From positions 39,229-103,228 of the forward strand of contig NZ_JACIDW010000015.1 of NCBI RefSeq assembly GCF_014196505.1: a stretch of DNA of 64,000 nucleotides, read 5' to 3'. Source of the stretch: Rhizobium metallidurans (GTDB lineage: Bacteria; Pseudomonadota; Alphaproteobacteria; Rhizobiales; Rhizobiaceae). The position numbers and the translations under genes are program-made. This document shows, in pieces, positions 16,877 to 26,514 of the stretch (positions are counted from its first letter, which is position 1; each line of letters begins with the position of its first letter). The notes below the pieces were generated by a model. That model saw only the letters and a program-made list of their open reading frames with translations. It ran no database searches and was not told the origin of the DNA.

Positions 16877-17961
16877 GGCTGCTGCTCGCCAAGCTGCGAC
16901 AGCTGGCTCGCCTGGTAGTCGGCCATCAGCGCATCGACGATCTCGTCGATTTCGCCCACCATCATCCGGTCGAGCTTGTAGAGCGTCAGGTTGATGCGGT
17001 GGTCGGTGACGCGCCCCTGCGGGAAATTATAGGTGCGGATGCGCTCGGAGCGGTCGCCGGAGCCGACCTGGCTCTTGCGATCGGCGGAGCGCTCGCTGTC
17101 GGCGCGCTGGCGCTCGGCGTCGTAGAGACGCGACCGCAGGACCTGCATCGCCTTGGCGCGGTTCTGGTGCTGCGATTTCTCGGAGCTGGTGACGACGATG
17201 CCGGTCGGCAGGTGGGTGATGCGCACGGCCGAGTCGGTCGTGTTGACGTGCTGGCCGCCGGCGCCTGACGAGCGCATGGTGTCGATGCGGATATCCTCGG
17301 CGCGGATCTCGATATCGATCTCCTCGGCCTCGGGCAGCACGGCAACGGTCGCCGCCGACGTATGAATACGCCCGCCCGCTTCCGTCTCCGGCACGCGCTG
17401 CACACGGTGCACGCCGGACTCGAACTTCAGCTTGGCGAACACGCCCTTGCCGGTGATCGTCGCGATGATTTCCTTGAAGCCGCCGGCTTCGCCCTCGCTG
17501 GACGAGAGAACCTCGACCTTCCAGCCGTGTGCCGCAGCATAGCGCTCATACATGCGAAACAGGTCGCCCGCGAACAGCGCCGCCTCCGAGCCACCGGTGC
17601 CGGCGCGGATTTCGAGGATGGCGCTCTTCTCGTCGGCCGCGTCCTTGGGCAGCAGCAGGATCTGGATTTCCTGTTCCAGCGCCTCGATCCGCTCCTTGAC
17701 CTCGGGAAGCTCCATCTCGGCCATGTCCCGCATCTCGCGGTCGACGGACTTGTCATCCAGCAGCGTCTCGAGATCGGCAAGCTCCGACAGCGCCTTCTCA
17801 TAGGCGCGGATCTTGGTCACGACGGGCTGCAGCTCGGAATATTCGGAGGCAAGCTTGACGTAGACGTCGGCCGAAGGGCCGGCCGACATGCGCGCTTCGA
17901 TCTCGCCGAAGCGGCGTTCCAGCTCGCGCATCTTTTCAACGGGAAGCTTCGCCACCCTCAC
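16873..17961 (-). CDS. prfA: Peptide chain release factor 1
   Basis: RF1 recognises UAA and UAG stop codons and triggers peptide release. The 362-residue protein has the conserved SGAGGQHVNTTDSAVRITH segment with the GGQ tripeptide, the PEVKERIEALEQEIQ helical region and a domain 2 region HRVQRVPETEAGGRIHTS. The C-terminal block TYNFPQGRVTDHRINLTLY is typical. Length is normal. ptsP lies 21 bases upstream on the same strand, so ptsP-prfA-prmC probably form an operon. Confidence 0.97.
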   Translation of the reverse strand: MRVAKLPVEKMRELERRFGEIEARMSAGPSADVYVKLASEYSELQPVVTKIRAYEKALSELADLETLLDDKSVDREMRDMAEMELPEVKERIEALEQEIQILLLPKDAADEKSAILEIRAGTGGSEAALFAGDLFRMYERYAAAHGWKVEVLSSSEGEAGGFKEIIATITGKGVFAKLKFESGVHRVQRVPETEAGGRIHTSAATVAVLPEAEEIDIEIRAEDIRIDTMRSSGAGGQHVNTTDSAVRITHLPTGIVVTSSEKSQHQNRAKAMQVLRSRLYDAERQRADSERSADRKSQVGSGDRSERIRTYNFPQGRVTDHRINLTLYKLDRMMVGEIDEIVDALMADYQASQLSQLGEQQP

Positions 17962-17982
17962 TCCAATTCTGTTTGTCTCTGG

Positions 17983-20250
17983 TTACAGAGGGATGTTGTG
18001 TGTTTCGGCGAAATGGGCAAGCAGTTCGCGCATCGATGTCGGCGTCGTCGTGTCGTCGAGCGCCTCGTGCATCGCCTTGGACAGCGCGCCGACATCGAGG
18101 CCGAGCAGCATGGCCTTGACCGGACCGATCGCGGCCGGCGACATCGACACCGAACGGAAACCGATCCCAAGCAGCGCCATGGCCGAAATCGGCTTGCCCG
18201 CCAGCTCGCCGCAGAGTGTCACCTGTGTATTGTTGCGCTCGCCTGCCCGCACGATATCGCGCAGGATGCGCAGGAAGGGCTTGTCCAGCGTGTCGAAACG
18301 ATCGGAGACCCGCGCATTGCCACGGTCAACCGCCATCGAGAACTGGAACAGATCGTTGGACCCGACCGACACGAAGTCGACCGCCGCCATCAGTTCGTCC
18401 AGCTGCCACAGCAGCGCCGGCACTTCCAGCATGGCACCGAACTGCAGCTTGCGCGGCAGCCCGTGGCCGAAGCGCGACAGGCGCTGCACTTCCTTCTGCA
18501 GCAATTCGCGCACCGCGGTGATTTCCGATACCTCGGTCACCATCGGCACCATCAGCTTCAATTCCATGCCGGCGGCGGCCTTCAGCATGGCGCGCAGCTG
18601 CGTGCGCAAGAGGCCGGGGCGATCGAGCGAAAGGCGGATCGCCCGCCAGCCAAGCGCCGGGTTCTCTTCCTCATGACCGCGGAAATAGGGCACGACCTTG
18701 TCGCCGCCGATGTCGAGTGTGCGGAAGGTCACGGACCGGCCGGCGGCCTGCTTCAGGACGTTGCGGTAAAACTGCTCCTGCTCTTCCGCCTTGGGAAGCG
18801 TGGAGGCGATCATGAACTGCAGCTCGGTGCGGAACAGCCCGATGCCCTCGGCGCCCGATTCCGACAGTTGCGGCAGGTCGACCAGCAGGCCGGCATTCAT
18901 CTGCAGCGACACGCGCTGCCCGTCCTTGGTCAAAGGCTCGACCGCGCGCAGCGCCCGGAACTGCTCCTGCCGGCGGGCGCGGAAGCGCACCTTCTCCTCG
19001 TAGGAGCGCTGATGCTCCGGCAGCGGCCGCAGATGCACATGGCCGCCATCGCTGTCGATGATCACGGCGTCGCCGTTGTCGGCCAGCGCCACGATCCCGG
19101 CCGCCTGGCCGATGACGGGAATGCCCATGGCACGCGCCACGATCACCACATGGCTGGTCACGGCGCCCTCTTCGAGCACCAGGCCGCGCACATTGGCGCG
19201 CGGATAATCGAGCAGTTCGGCGGCACCCATGGCGCGCGCCAGGATGATCGCGTCACCCGGGAAGCCATCGCCCGCGGTGCGGCCGGTGTATCCGGTCAGC
19301 TGGCGCAGCAGGCGGTTCGCCAGATCCTCGAAATCGTGCATCCGCTCGCGCAGATAGGGGTCCGTCAGGCGCATCATCCGCGCCTTGGTATCGCTCTGCA
19401 CTTTTTCGACCGCGGCTTCCGCCGTCAGGCCGTTGCGGATCGCCTCTTCGAGCTTGCGCACCCATCCCTGGTCATGCGCGAACATGCGGTAGGTCTCGAG
19501 CACCTCGCGATGCTCGCCCTCCATCGAGACGTCGCGCTGCGAGAGCAGATCGTCGATCGAGATACGCAGCGAACCCAGCGCTTCGGCAAGCCGGCGGATT
19601 TCCTTGTCGGCGTCGTCGTTGAGCAGATTGGTGACGACGATGCGCGGCTCGTGCAGCACGACATAGCCGAGCCCGATACCTTCGTTATAGGTGTCGCCGT
19701 CGATGGTGACGGAGCGGGTAAGATCGAGCTCGAGCCCCGGCTTGGTGAGCTTCTTCAGCTCGCCGGTGGCGATCATCTCGGCCAGCACCATGGCCGTCGT
19801 TTCGAGCGCTTCCAGCTCCTCGTCGCGATAGTTGCGGCTGGCCTTGTTCTGCACGACGAGAACGCCGAGCGAGCGGCCGGCGCGCAGGATCGGCACGCCG
19901 AGGAAGGAATGGTAGATCTCTTCGCCCGTCTCCGGCAGGTAGCGGAAGGCCGGGTGCGATTGCGCGTCGGAGAGATTGAGGGGGGCGGCCGATGCGGCGA
20001 TGGTGCCGACGAGGCCCTGCCCCATCTTCAGCTGCGCCAGGTGGACGGCTTCGCGGTTCAGACCTTCGGTTGCATAGAGTTCGAGCACGCCGTCGGAACG
20101 CAGCACGTAGACGGAGCAAACCTCCGCCACCATGTTGCTGGCGATCTGGCGAACGATCCGGTCAAGACGCTCCTGTGGCTCCAGCGGCTCCGCCATCAAC
20201 TCGCGCAGCCGCTTGAGCAGCACGCGCGGACCGCCGGAAAGGTCTCTCAT
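17983..20250 (-). CDS. ptsP: Phosphoenolpyruvate-protein phosphotransferase PtsP (nitrogen PTS enzyme I)
   Basis: PtsP starts the nitrogen-related phosphotransferase cascade by taking phosphate from PEP and passing it to NPr. The 755-residue protein has an N-terminal GAF domain (about 20-160; QERLDRIVRQIASNMV, SDAQSHPAFRYLPETGEEIYHS), which distinguishes it from sugar-PTS enzyme I. The swivelling domain carries the active histidine in GAVTSHVVIVARAMGIP near residue 366. The PEP-binding barrel includes GIGLFRTELQFM, the DIGGDK motif and a cysteine-containing LCGELAGKP. It lies between lysC and prfA on the same strand and has its own likely promoter after a hairpin. Confidence 0.96.
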   Translation of the reverse strand: MRDLSGGPRVLLKRLRELMAEPLEPQERLDRIVRQIASNMVAEVCSVYVLRSDGVLELYATEGLNREAVHLAQLKMGQGLVGTIAASAAPLNLSDAQSHPAFRYLPETGEEIYHSFLGVPILRAGRSLGVLVVQNKASRNYRDEELEALETTAMVLAEMIATGELKKLTKPGLELDLTRSVTIDGDTYNEGIGLGYVVLHEPRIVVTNLLNDDADKEIRRLAEALGSLRISIDDLLSQRDVSMEGEHREVLETYRMFAHDQGWVRKLEEAIRNGLTAEAAVEKVQSDTKARMMRLTDPYLRERMHDFEDLANRLLRQLTGYTGRTAGDGFPGDAIILARAMGAAELLDYPRANVRGLVLEEGAVTSHVVIVARAMGIPVIGQAAGIVALADNGDAVIIDSDGGHVHLRPLPEHQRSYEEKVRFRARRQEQFRALRAVEPLTKDGQRVSLQMNAGLLVDLPQLSESGAEGIGLFRTELQFMIASTLPKAEEQEQFYRNVLKQAAGRSVTFRTLDIGGDKVVPYFRGHEEENPALGWRAIRLSLDRPGLLRTQLRAMLKAAAGMELKLMVPMVTEVSEITAVRELLQKEVQRLSRFGHGLPRKLQFGAMLEVPALLWQLDELMAAVDFVSVGSNDLFQFSMAVDRGNARVSDRFDTLDKPFLRILRDIVRAGERNNTQVTLCGELAGKPISAMALLGIGFRSVSMSPAAIGPVKAMLLGLDVGALSKAMHEALDDTTTPTSMRELLAHFAETHNIPL

Positions 20251-20280
20251 TGCGTCTCAAGCTCCAAAAACAGAAAGCAA

Positions 20281-20307
20281 GGTGGCCCGGCAGACAGCCG
20301 CGCCACC
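20281..20307 (-). terminator. Hairpin between lysC and ptsP
   Basis: On the minus strand GGTGGC and GCCACC pair, with an inner CGGC/GCCG stem and a small loop. TTGCTTTCTGTTTTTGG follows. It lies 34 bases after the lysC stop and could terminate or attenuate lysC transcription before ptsP. Confidence 0.6.
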
Positions 20308-20341
20308 AATCAACTTTTACGCGCGGCGAGCCTGCTGGGAA

Positions 20342-21616
20342 TCAGTTCTTATCCAGACCGTAGCAGGAATGCAAAGTCCTGACAGCGAGTTCCGCATAAG
20401 GACCGTCGATCAGGATGGAAATCTTGATCTCCGAGGTCGTGATCGCCTTGATGTTGATGCCTTTATCGGCAAGTGCCTTGAAAGCGGTCGCCGCCACGCC
20501 GGCATGGCTGCGCATGCCGATGCCGATGACCGACACCTTGACCAGGCCCGATTCGTTCTGCACGACGTCGTAGCCGATCTTGTCCTTGTGCTCGCCGAGC
20601 ACCTTGATGGCCTTGTCCACGTCGCCCGACGGCACGGTGAAGGTCATGTCGGTCTTCGAGCCATCTTCGGAGATGTTCTGGACGATCATGTCGACATTGA
20701 TGTGGTTCTCGGCCAGCGGTCCGAAGATCGCGGCGGAGACGCCCGGACGGTCGGCAAGACGGCGAAGCGAGATCTGCGCTTCATCCTTGGCATAGGCGAT
20801 GCCGGTGACTACTTCCTGTTCCACGATTTCTTCCTCGTCACAAATCAGCGTTCCGGGCGGATTCAAGAAATCACCCATGCCCGGAGCATCGGGATCTTCA
20901 AAAGACGAACGCACGAAGGTGCGCACCTTGTGCACCATGGCAAGCTCGACCGAGCGAACCTGCAGGACCTTGGCGCCGAGCGACGCCATTTCGAGCATTT
21001 CCTCGAAGGCGATCTTCTTCAGGCGACGCGCCTGCGGCACGATACGCGGATCGGTCGTGTAGACGCCGTCGACGTCGGTATAGATGTCGCAGCGGTCGGC
21101 CTTGACGGCGGCGGCGATTGCCACCGCCGACGTATCCGAGCCGCCACGGCCAAGCGTCGCGATGCGGTTGTCGGGGCCGAGACCCTGGAAGCCGGCGATG
21201 ACGGCCACCTGGCCCTCGCCCATGCGCTTGATCATTTCCGAGCCGTCGATCTCGAGGATGCGGGCCGCGCCATGCGCGTTGTCCGTGCGGATCGGGATCT
21301 GCCAGCCCTGCCAGGAGCGGGCGTTGACGTCCATGGCCTGCAGCGCGATGGCGAGCAGACCCGACGTCACCTGCTCGCCGGAGGCGACGATGGCGTCATA
21401 TTCGCGGGCATCATAGAAAGGCGAGCTTGCGCCGACGACCTTCGGCGTGTTCTGCACCCAGCCGACCAGCTCGTTTGTCTTGCCCGACATGGCGGAAACG
21501 ACGACGGCCACTTCATGACCGGCATCGACCTCGCGTTTGACGTGGCGGGCAACGTTCTTGATACGGTCCAGGTCAGCGACGGATGTTCCGCCGAACTTCA
21601 TTACGATGCGTGCCAT
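20342..21616 (-). CDS. lysC: Aspartate kinase
   Basis: Aspartokinase phosphorylates aspartate at the entry to lysine, threonine and methionine synthesis. The 424-residue protein opens with the family signature MARIVMKFGGTSVADLDRI and has the catalytic TLGRGGSDTSAVAIAAA region. It ends with two ACT domains (from about residue 265; SVIGIGMRSHAGVAATAFKAL in the second), which normally bind the feedback inhibitors lysine or threonine. A hairpin separates it from ptsP downstream. Confidence 0.97.
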   Translation of the reverse strand: MARIVMKFGGTSVADLDRIKNVARHVKREVDAGHEVAVVVSAMSGKTNELVGWVQNTPKVVGASSPFYDAREYDAIVASGEQVTSGLLAIALQAMDVNARSWQGWQIPIRTDNAHGAARILEIDGSEMIKRMGEGQVAVIAGFQGLGPDNRIATLGRGGSDTSAVAIAAAVKADRCDIYTDVDGVYTTDPRIVPQARRLKKIAFEEMLEMASLGAKVLQVRSVELAMVHKVRTFVRSSFEDPDAPGMGDFLNPPGTLICDEEEIVEQEVVTGIAYAKDEAQISLRRLADRPGVSAAIFGPLAENHINVDMIVQNISEDGSKTDMTFTVPSGDVDKAIKVLGEHKDKIGYDVVQNESGLVKVSVIGIGMRSHAGVAATAFKALADKGINIKAITTSEIKISILIDGPYAELAVRTLHSCYGLDKN

Positions 21617-22026
21617 AAGCCTCTACCACAGCAAACCGCCGGGAGAGACGAACGCCAGACCCGGCACGACGAAGCCTTGGAAGCAGCAAGCCGAAGAGCC
21701 GGAATTGGGAGTTTCTGGAACCCTTCTAAAGCCCTGCGCCCAAGGGCCCAAGTTGCGGCGTCTCTTAACGAGTTTGTGAGGGGGTGGCAAGGTGGAGAAA
21801 GGAGAATGACGGCCTCGATTGCGCGCGCAATTTGCAGCCCGCGCAGGCAAGGCCGGGCGCATTGTGACATGGGCATGACAATCTCGGCCCCCGCCCCGCC
21901 TTCGCACATTTTCGGGCGTAAAGATTAGATTCAGCATTTTTTGGTAATTTCCCGTTAGCAATACCCTTTGATGTTCCTGGCGCCTGCGTGTTCGGCGTTG
22001 GTCCTTTGATGAGTAACGGGTTCCCA
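21617..22026. other. Intergenic region between divergent lysC and the GH25 lipoprotein gene
   Basis: This 410-base stretch must contain both promoters. I looked for a riboswitch-like leader upstream of lysC and recognised none. Open frames on either strand here lack family features. Confidence 0.45.
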
Positions 22027-23148
22027 ATGCGTTTTTCGGCTGTGCCAGCAATCGTCCTTGTCTGTCTGACCCTCGCGGGTTGCACGTCGACATCGGGCCC
22101 TGACGTCCTGGCTTCGGCCGCGCCCTCGCGCGAAACGACGAATTCGATCGCGCCGCCCGCCGCCGTTCCATCCTCGGCCATTCCCTCCGCCGATATCGGA
22201 GCGTCCGGGCAGCAGGGTGCTCCATCGCAGGAAGTGCTGGCATGGGCCGGCCCGATCCCCGAACCGAAGGCCTTCGAACCGACGACCCGCACCGTCGGCG
22301 CGCCGCTTCCTGCCGAGCGCCCGATGACAGCGATGATGGTGCCACCGGCGCGTCCGCCGCTCGCGGAACCCGCCGTGCAGCGACCCGATCTTCCCGATAT
22401 GGATGAAACGGGCCAGCCGCGCACCCGCAGCAAGCTCTACGGCCGCCAGTTCCGCGATGCCAAGCCGATCAACTTCGGCTCCGCCTCACCGCAGAAGCTC
22501 CCCGTTCACGGCGTCGACGTCTCGCGCTGGCAGGGCGATATCGACTGGCCCAAGCTGCGCACGCAGGGCGCCAACTTCGCCTATATCAAGGCGACCGACG
22601 GCGGCGACCACCTCGATCCCATGTTCAAGACCAACTGGCGCAAGGCCAAGGATGCCGGTCTGAGGCGCGGCGCCTATCACTTCTTCTACTGGTGCCGCAC
22701 GGCGGGCGAACAGGCGGACTGGTTCATCCGCAACGTTCCGCGCGATCCCGACGCCCTGCCGCCGGTCATCGACGTCGAGTGGAACGGCGAATCCGCCTGC
22801 AAGCGTCGCCCCACGCGTGAAACCGTGCTGGAAAAGATGCAGGTCTTCATGGACAAGCTCGAGAACTACTACGGCAAGCGCCCGGTCATCTATACCGCGC
22901 CCGATTTCTATGCCGACAACCTGCAGGGCGCCTTCCAGAACTATCCTTTCTGGCTGCGTTCCGTCGCCGCTCATCCGTCCAAGCGCTATCCCGGCCGCAA
23001 GTGGGTCTTCTGGCAGTATTCCGGCTCGGGCCTGTCGCACGGCGTCGAGGGCAAGATCGATCTCAACGTGTTCAACGGCAGCCCGGATCAATGGATGCGC
23101 TGGTCCGCCGGGCGCCCCAGCAACGGGATGATGGCGGCCAACGACTGA
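22027..23148 (+). CDS. Glycoside hydrolase family 25 (lysozyme-like) lipoprotein
   Basis: This 373-residue protein starts with a lipoprotein signal (MRFSAVPAIVLVCLTLAGC) whose lipobox cysteine is residue 19. A long Pro/Ala/Ser-rich linker follows (about 20-155), then a GH25 domain: VHGVDVSRWQGDIDW, YIKATDGGDHLDP, YHFFYWC, VIDVEW with the catalytic acidic pair near residue 247, and a C-terminal WQYSGSG. GH25 enzymes cleave peptidoglycan between MurNAc and GlcNAc. Here it may act on the cell's own wall from the outer or inner membrane face. The ATG at 22027 is preferred to 21988 because it places the signal correctly. Confidence 0.88.
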   Translation: MRFSAVPAIVLVCLTLAGCTSTSGPDVLASAAPSRETTNSIAPPAAVPSSAIPSADIGASGQQGAPSQEVLAWAGPIPEPKAFEPTTRTVGAPLPAERPMTAMMVPPARPPLAEPAVQRPDLPDMDETGQPRTRSKLYGRQFRDAKPINFGSASPQKLPVHGVDVSRWQGDIDWPKLRTQGANFAYIKATDGGDHLDPMFKTNWRKAKDAGLRRGAYHFFYWCRTAGEQADWFIRNVPRDPDALPPVIDVEWNGESACKRRPTRETVLEKMQVFMDKLENYYGKRPVIYTAPDFYADNLQGAFQNYPFWLRSVAAHPSKRYPGRKWVFWQYSGSGLSHGVEGKIDLNVFNGSPDQWMRWSAGRPSNGMMAAND

Positions 23149-23370
23149 CGCCCCCGCAAGTTCCACCTAGAGAGAAAACGGCAGCAATCAGACGCAACTC
23201 TGGCGCTAAACCGGGGCCGCCGGCAGCTACAAATATGCCACACTACTAAAAATCGGGTAATGCGGATATTTCCAACCAAATGTAAGTGTGATTCTTCTTT
23301 GATTGTAAGTATGCGGCGTAAGTTGATTCGCGAAAATCTTTGAAGCTGAATGATTTGGCGGAGATTCCGA

Positions 23371-23577
23371 ATGAGAAATCCTGATATTGAGACTTGGGCA
23401 CTTGCACGCGCCCATCACATTGTTTTGAACGAGGGGCTAAGTCTTGCCAAGGCGGCCCAGGATCTGGATCGCAAGCGGTCTCGATCCCTCGTATACGAGT
23501 TGCGCAAGGTCATAGCCGCGGCAATTCTCGAAGCCCACGCAGCTTCGGCCAAGCAGGACACGGCACCGCAGGGCTGA
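23371..23577 (+). CDS. Small helical protein of unknown function (HTH-like)
   Basis: This 68-residue protein starts at an ATG eight bases after GGCGGAG. It contains LARAHHIVLNEGLSLAKAAQDL followed by a basic segment RKRSRSLVYELRK, which reads like a short helix-turn-helix. It lies 222 bases after the GH25 gene and 109 before the lectin-like gene. I do not recognise a family. It may regulate its neighbours or be a conserved small rhizobial protein. The coding call rests on start context and helix-like composition only. Confidence 0.5.
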   Translation: MRNPDIETWALARAHHIVLNEGLSLAKAAQDLDRKRSRSLVYELRKVIAAAILEAHAASAKQDTAPQG

Positions 23578-23686
23578 TCATCGCGGCCCGGCGGCAAAAC
23601 CGGCTTCCATACAATTAATTGTTGCATCATTGCAAAATACAACTAATCTTTCCGCTTGCGGCTGCGCATCGTGGAGAGATGTCATC

Positions 23687-24058
23687 ATGCCATTCACAAT
23701 AACGAAATCCATCCCGGCGGACGAACGCTGGACGCGGGTCTGCGACCTCAGGCAAGGCGCGACCTACACGTTCAAGGCATCGGGCAAATGGACGGATTGG
23801 TATATCAAGAAGAGCGCGAATGGCTATGAAAGCCCGTGGCTTCAGCCAGTTGCGAAATGCAAGATCATGCCCGACAAACCGTGGTTCGTCCTTGTCGGCG
23901 CCATCGACAAGGACAAGGCGACGGCCTTTGTCATCGGCGAGAGCCTGAAATCCTGGACCGCCCCGCGAGACGGCATCCTGTACTGCTGCGCAAACGACAT
24001 TCCGTGGATGTACTGGAACAACAGAGGCGCGGTCGAGCTGACATGCACTGAACTCTAG
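23687..24058 (+). CDS. LecA (PA-IL)-like calcium-dependent lectin homologue
   Basis: This 123-residue protein lacks a signal peptide and matches Pseudomonas LecA (about 122 residues) in length. The C-terminal third aligns by eye with LecA: LVGAI, then GILYCCANDIPWMYWNNRGAVEL beside LecA's NDVPGTYGNNSG. Asp104, Asn111 and Asn112 keep the exact spacing of the LecA calcium ligands Asp100, Asn107 and Asn108. LecA binds galactosides. GGAGAGA precedes the ATG at 23687, preferred over the upstream 23630 codon. It sits in the accessory block before the CHASE2 cyclase. Sugar specificity cannot be read here. Confidence 0.65.
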   Translation: MPFTITKSIPADERWTRVCDLRQGATYTFKASGKWTDWYIKKSANGYESPWLQPVAKCKIMPDKPWFVLVGAIDKDKATAFVIGESLKSWTAPRDGILYCCANDIPWMYWNNRGAVELTCTEL

Positions 24059-24190
24059 CAGCGCCGAACGCCCGAAAGACGCAGTTGCGCCACGCCCGGG
24101 AAACGGGCAGCCTAGATGCGCCTGGAGCCTGGCGTCGCGAACCATCGCTTCGACCGCTGCCAGGCTGCGGGCGCGGGAGCCGGTCCGATC

Positions 24191-26371
24191 ATGACACGCA
24201 TGCAGAAAATCGGCGTGGTTCTCGGTCTCGCGCTCGTCGCGATCCTCACGCTGTTGCGCGCCGCCGATCCGCCGCTCTTGCGCCAGATCCGCGACATCAC
24301 GTTCGACGAATACCAGCGGATCACCCCGCGCAAGTTCGAAAACACGCCCGTCCGGGTCGTCGATATCGACGACGCCTCGCTGCGGGAATTCGGCCAGTGG
24401 CCGTGGCCGCGAGACCGGCTGGCGCTTCTGGTGCAGCGCCTGTCCGAGATGGGGGCGGCCGCTATCGCCTTCGACGTGCTGTTTGCCGAGGCCGACCGGC
24501 TGTCGCCGCGCTCGATCATGCGCGACGTCGCCGGCGTCGATCCGACACTTCTTAGCCGGCTACCTGACAACGATCAAACCTTCGCGGAGGCGATCGCCGG
24601 CAAGCCCGTCGTGCTCGGCTTCGGCCTGTCCATGGATGGCAGCTACAAGCCGCCGGTCAAGGCCGGCTTCGCCTTTACCGGCGAGAGCCCGTTCAACGCG
24701 CCGCCGCGGATGACGGCGGCAACGCCGCTGCGCCCGCAATTGCAGATCAACGCCACCGGCCTCGGCCATATCAGCCTCAATCCCGGCACCTATTCGGCCA
24801 CCGTCCGCCGCGTGCCCCTGCTGCTGGGCGACGGCGAGCAGCTTTACCCCAACCTGGCGCTCGAGGCGCTGCGGGTCGCGCAGGGCGCCTCGACCTATGT
24901 CGTCGCGGCGGCACCCGATATTTCCGACACGCTGACCTCGATCAAGGTCGGCGACTTCGTCGTGCCGGTCACCGCCTCCGGCGAACTCTGGCTCTACACC
25001 AGCCCTGATGTCGCCGAGCGCTATGTTTCCGCGGCCAGGGTGCTGGCTCCCGACGGCCCCGCGCCCGAGGTGACGGCGGCCATCGAGGGCAGCATCGTCT
25101 TCATCGGCACCTCCGCGGCCGGCCTGCAGGATATCCGCACCACGTCGCTTGGCGAAAACGTGCCCGGCGTCTCCATCCACGCGCAGACCGTGGAGCAGAT
25201 ATTGTCGGGGCGCTTCCTCTCCCGGCCGGATTGGGCCGATGGCATGGAAATCCTGCTGATCGCCGTTCTCGGCACCTGCCTCGTCCTCGTCACCACCTTT
25301 GTCAGCCCGGCCGTCGGCCTCGCCTGGGGGCTGATCGTCACAGCGCTGGCCTTCGCCTCCTCCTGGTTCGCCTTTCTGCGATGGGGCCTGCTGTTCGACC
25401 CGCTGGCCCCGATCATCGCCGCCTCGATCATTCACTTCGCCGCCACCTCCTTCCGCATCCTGGTTATCGACCGCGAGCGGCGCGAGGTCCGCAAGGCGTT
25501 CGGGCAGTATCTCTCTCCCTCGCTGCTCCACCGCATCGAACACAATCCGGATGCGCTGCGCCTGGGCGGCGACGATCGCGAGTTGACGGTGATGTTCGTC
25601 GACGTCAGGGGATTCACGACGCTGAGCGAGCGCCTTCAGCCCGCCGAGGTCGTCCGCTTCCTCAACACGCTGCTCGACGCGCTGAGCCGCCATGTTGTGG
25701 CCAACGAAGGCACGCTCGACAAATTCATCGGCGATTCCATCATGGCGTTCTGGAACGCGCCGGTCGATGTCGCCGATCATCCCGTCAAGGCCGTGCGCGC
25801 CGCCCTCGCGATGCGCGAGACGCTGGCGAGGCTGAACGCCACCGACGCCTTCGGCTTCGGCGAGGAGTATCAGGTGGGGATCGGCATCGGCATCCACACC
25901 GGCCTTGCCTGCGTCGGCAACATGGGCGCCGAAAGCCGGTTCAACTACTCCGCCGTCGGCGACGCGGTGAACGTCTCGGCCCGCATCGAGGGCTGCTGCA
26001 AGGAAGTCGGCTTCGATATTCTGGTCTCGGAGACGACCGCCGCGGCGCTGCCGCACTTCGCCCTGCTCGACGCAGGCTCGCTCGGGCTCAAGGGCAAGAG
26101 TACGCGCACAAGGCTCTATGCGACGCTGGGCGACGAGACCGTCGGCCTGTCGGCGACCTTCGCGCTCCTCGAAACCGCGCACCAGGCATTGATCGACGCC
26201 TTCGCCAGCCGCTCCGCAGACAGCCGCAAGCTGCTCGGAAGGGTCAGGCAACGCGCGCAGCCATACGGGGCGACGACACAGGAATTCTACCGCCGCCTCG
26301 CCCGCCGCGCCGAACATTTTCGCGAGCCGCCAGCCGCGCCCGCGACCGTGCTGTCGGAACAGGCGTCGTGA
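24191..26371 (+). CDS. CHASE2-domain adenylate/guanylate cyclase
   Basis: This 726-residue membrane sensor has an N-terminal transmembrane segment (KIGVVLGLALVAILTLL) and an extracytoplasmic CHASE2 domain (about 25-340; FDEYQRITPR, VRVVDIDDASLREFGQWPWPRD, VPGVSIHAQTVEQIL). Three more membrane helices follow (about 350-430), then a class III cyclase domain (about 450-630; VMFVDVRGFTTLSERL, DKFIGDSIMAFW, IGIHTGLACVGNMG, NYSAVGDAVNVSARIE). The metal-binding aspartates are present. The ATG at 24191 follows GGAGCCGG. A convergent FecR-domain gene lies 143 bases downstream. The signal sensed is unknown. Confidence 0.9.
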   Translation: MTRMQKIGVVLGLALVAILTLLRAADPPLLRQIRDITFDEYQRITPRKFENTPVRVVDIDDASLREFGQWPWPRDRLALLVQRLSEMGAAAIAFDVLFAEADRLSPRSIMRDVAGVDPTLLSRLPDNDQTFAEAIAGKPVVLGFGLSMDGSYKPPVKAGFAFTGESPFNAPPRMTAATPLRPQLQINATGLGHISLNPGTYSATVRRVPLLLGDGEQLYPNLALEALRVAQGASTYVVAAAPDISDTLTSIKVGDFVVPVTASGELWLYTSPDVAERYVSAARVLAPDGPAPEVTAAIEGSIVFIGTSAAGLQDIRTTSLGENVPGVSIHAQTVEQILSGRFLSRPDWADGMEILLIAVLGTCLVLVTTFVSPAVGLAWGLIVTALAFASSWFAFLRWGLLFDPLAPIIAASIIHFAATSFRILVIDRERREVRKAFGQYLSPSLLHRIEHNPDALRLGGDDRELTVMFVDVRGFTTLSERLQPAEVVRFLNTLLDALSRHVVANEGTLDKFIGDSIMAFWNAPVDVADHPVKAVRAALAMRETLARLNATDAFGFGEEYQVGIGIGIHTGLACVGNMGAESRFNYSAVGDAVNVSARIEGCCKEVGFDILVSETTAAALPHFALLDAGSLGLKGKSTRTRLYATLGDETVGLSATFALLETAHQALIDAFASRSADSRKLLGRVRQRAQPYGATTQEFYRRLARRAEHFREPPAAPATVLSEQAS

Positions 26372-26514
26372 CGACTATCCCTGTCGCAATGAACCCGCCC
26401 CACAAAATGTCTCCCGAAACAGGGTATCGGGACACGGACATGCTCGAACCGAAAGGCATGCGCGAAGCAGCGGACGGAAGCGGGACAGGCAAATCCCGGG
26501 GATCGCGATGCGGC

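Noticed and set aside
17362..20382. 1006-codon plus-strand open frame opposite prfA and ptsP
   Set aside because: It covers two well-supported minus-strand genes; the translated text is low-complexity and rich in His, Arg and Asp, typical of antisense frames.
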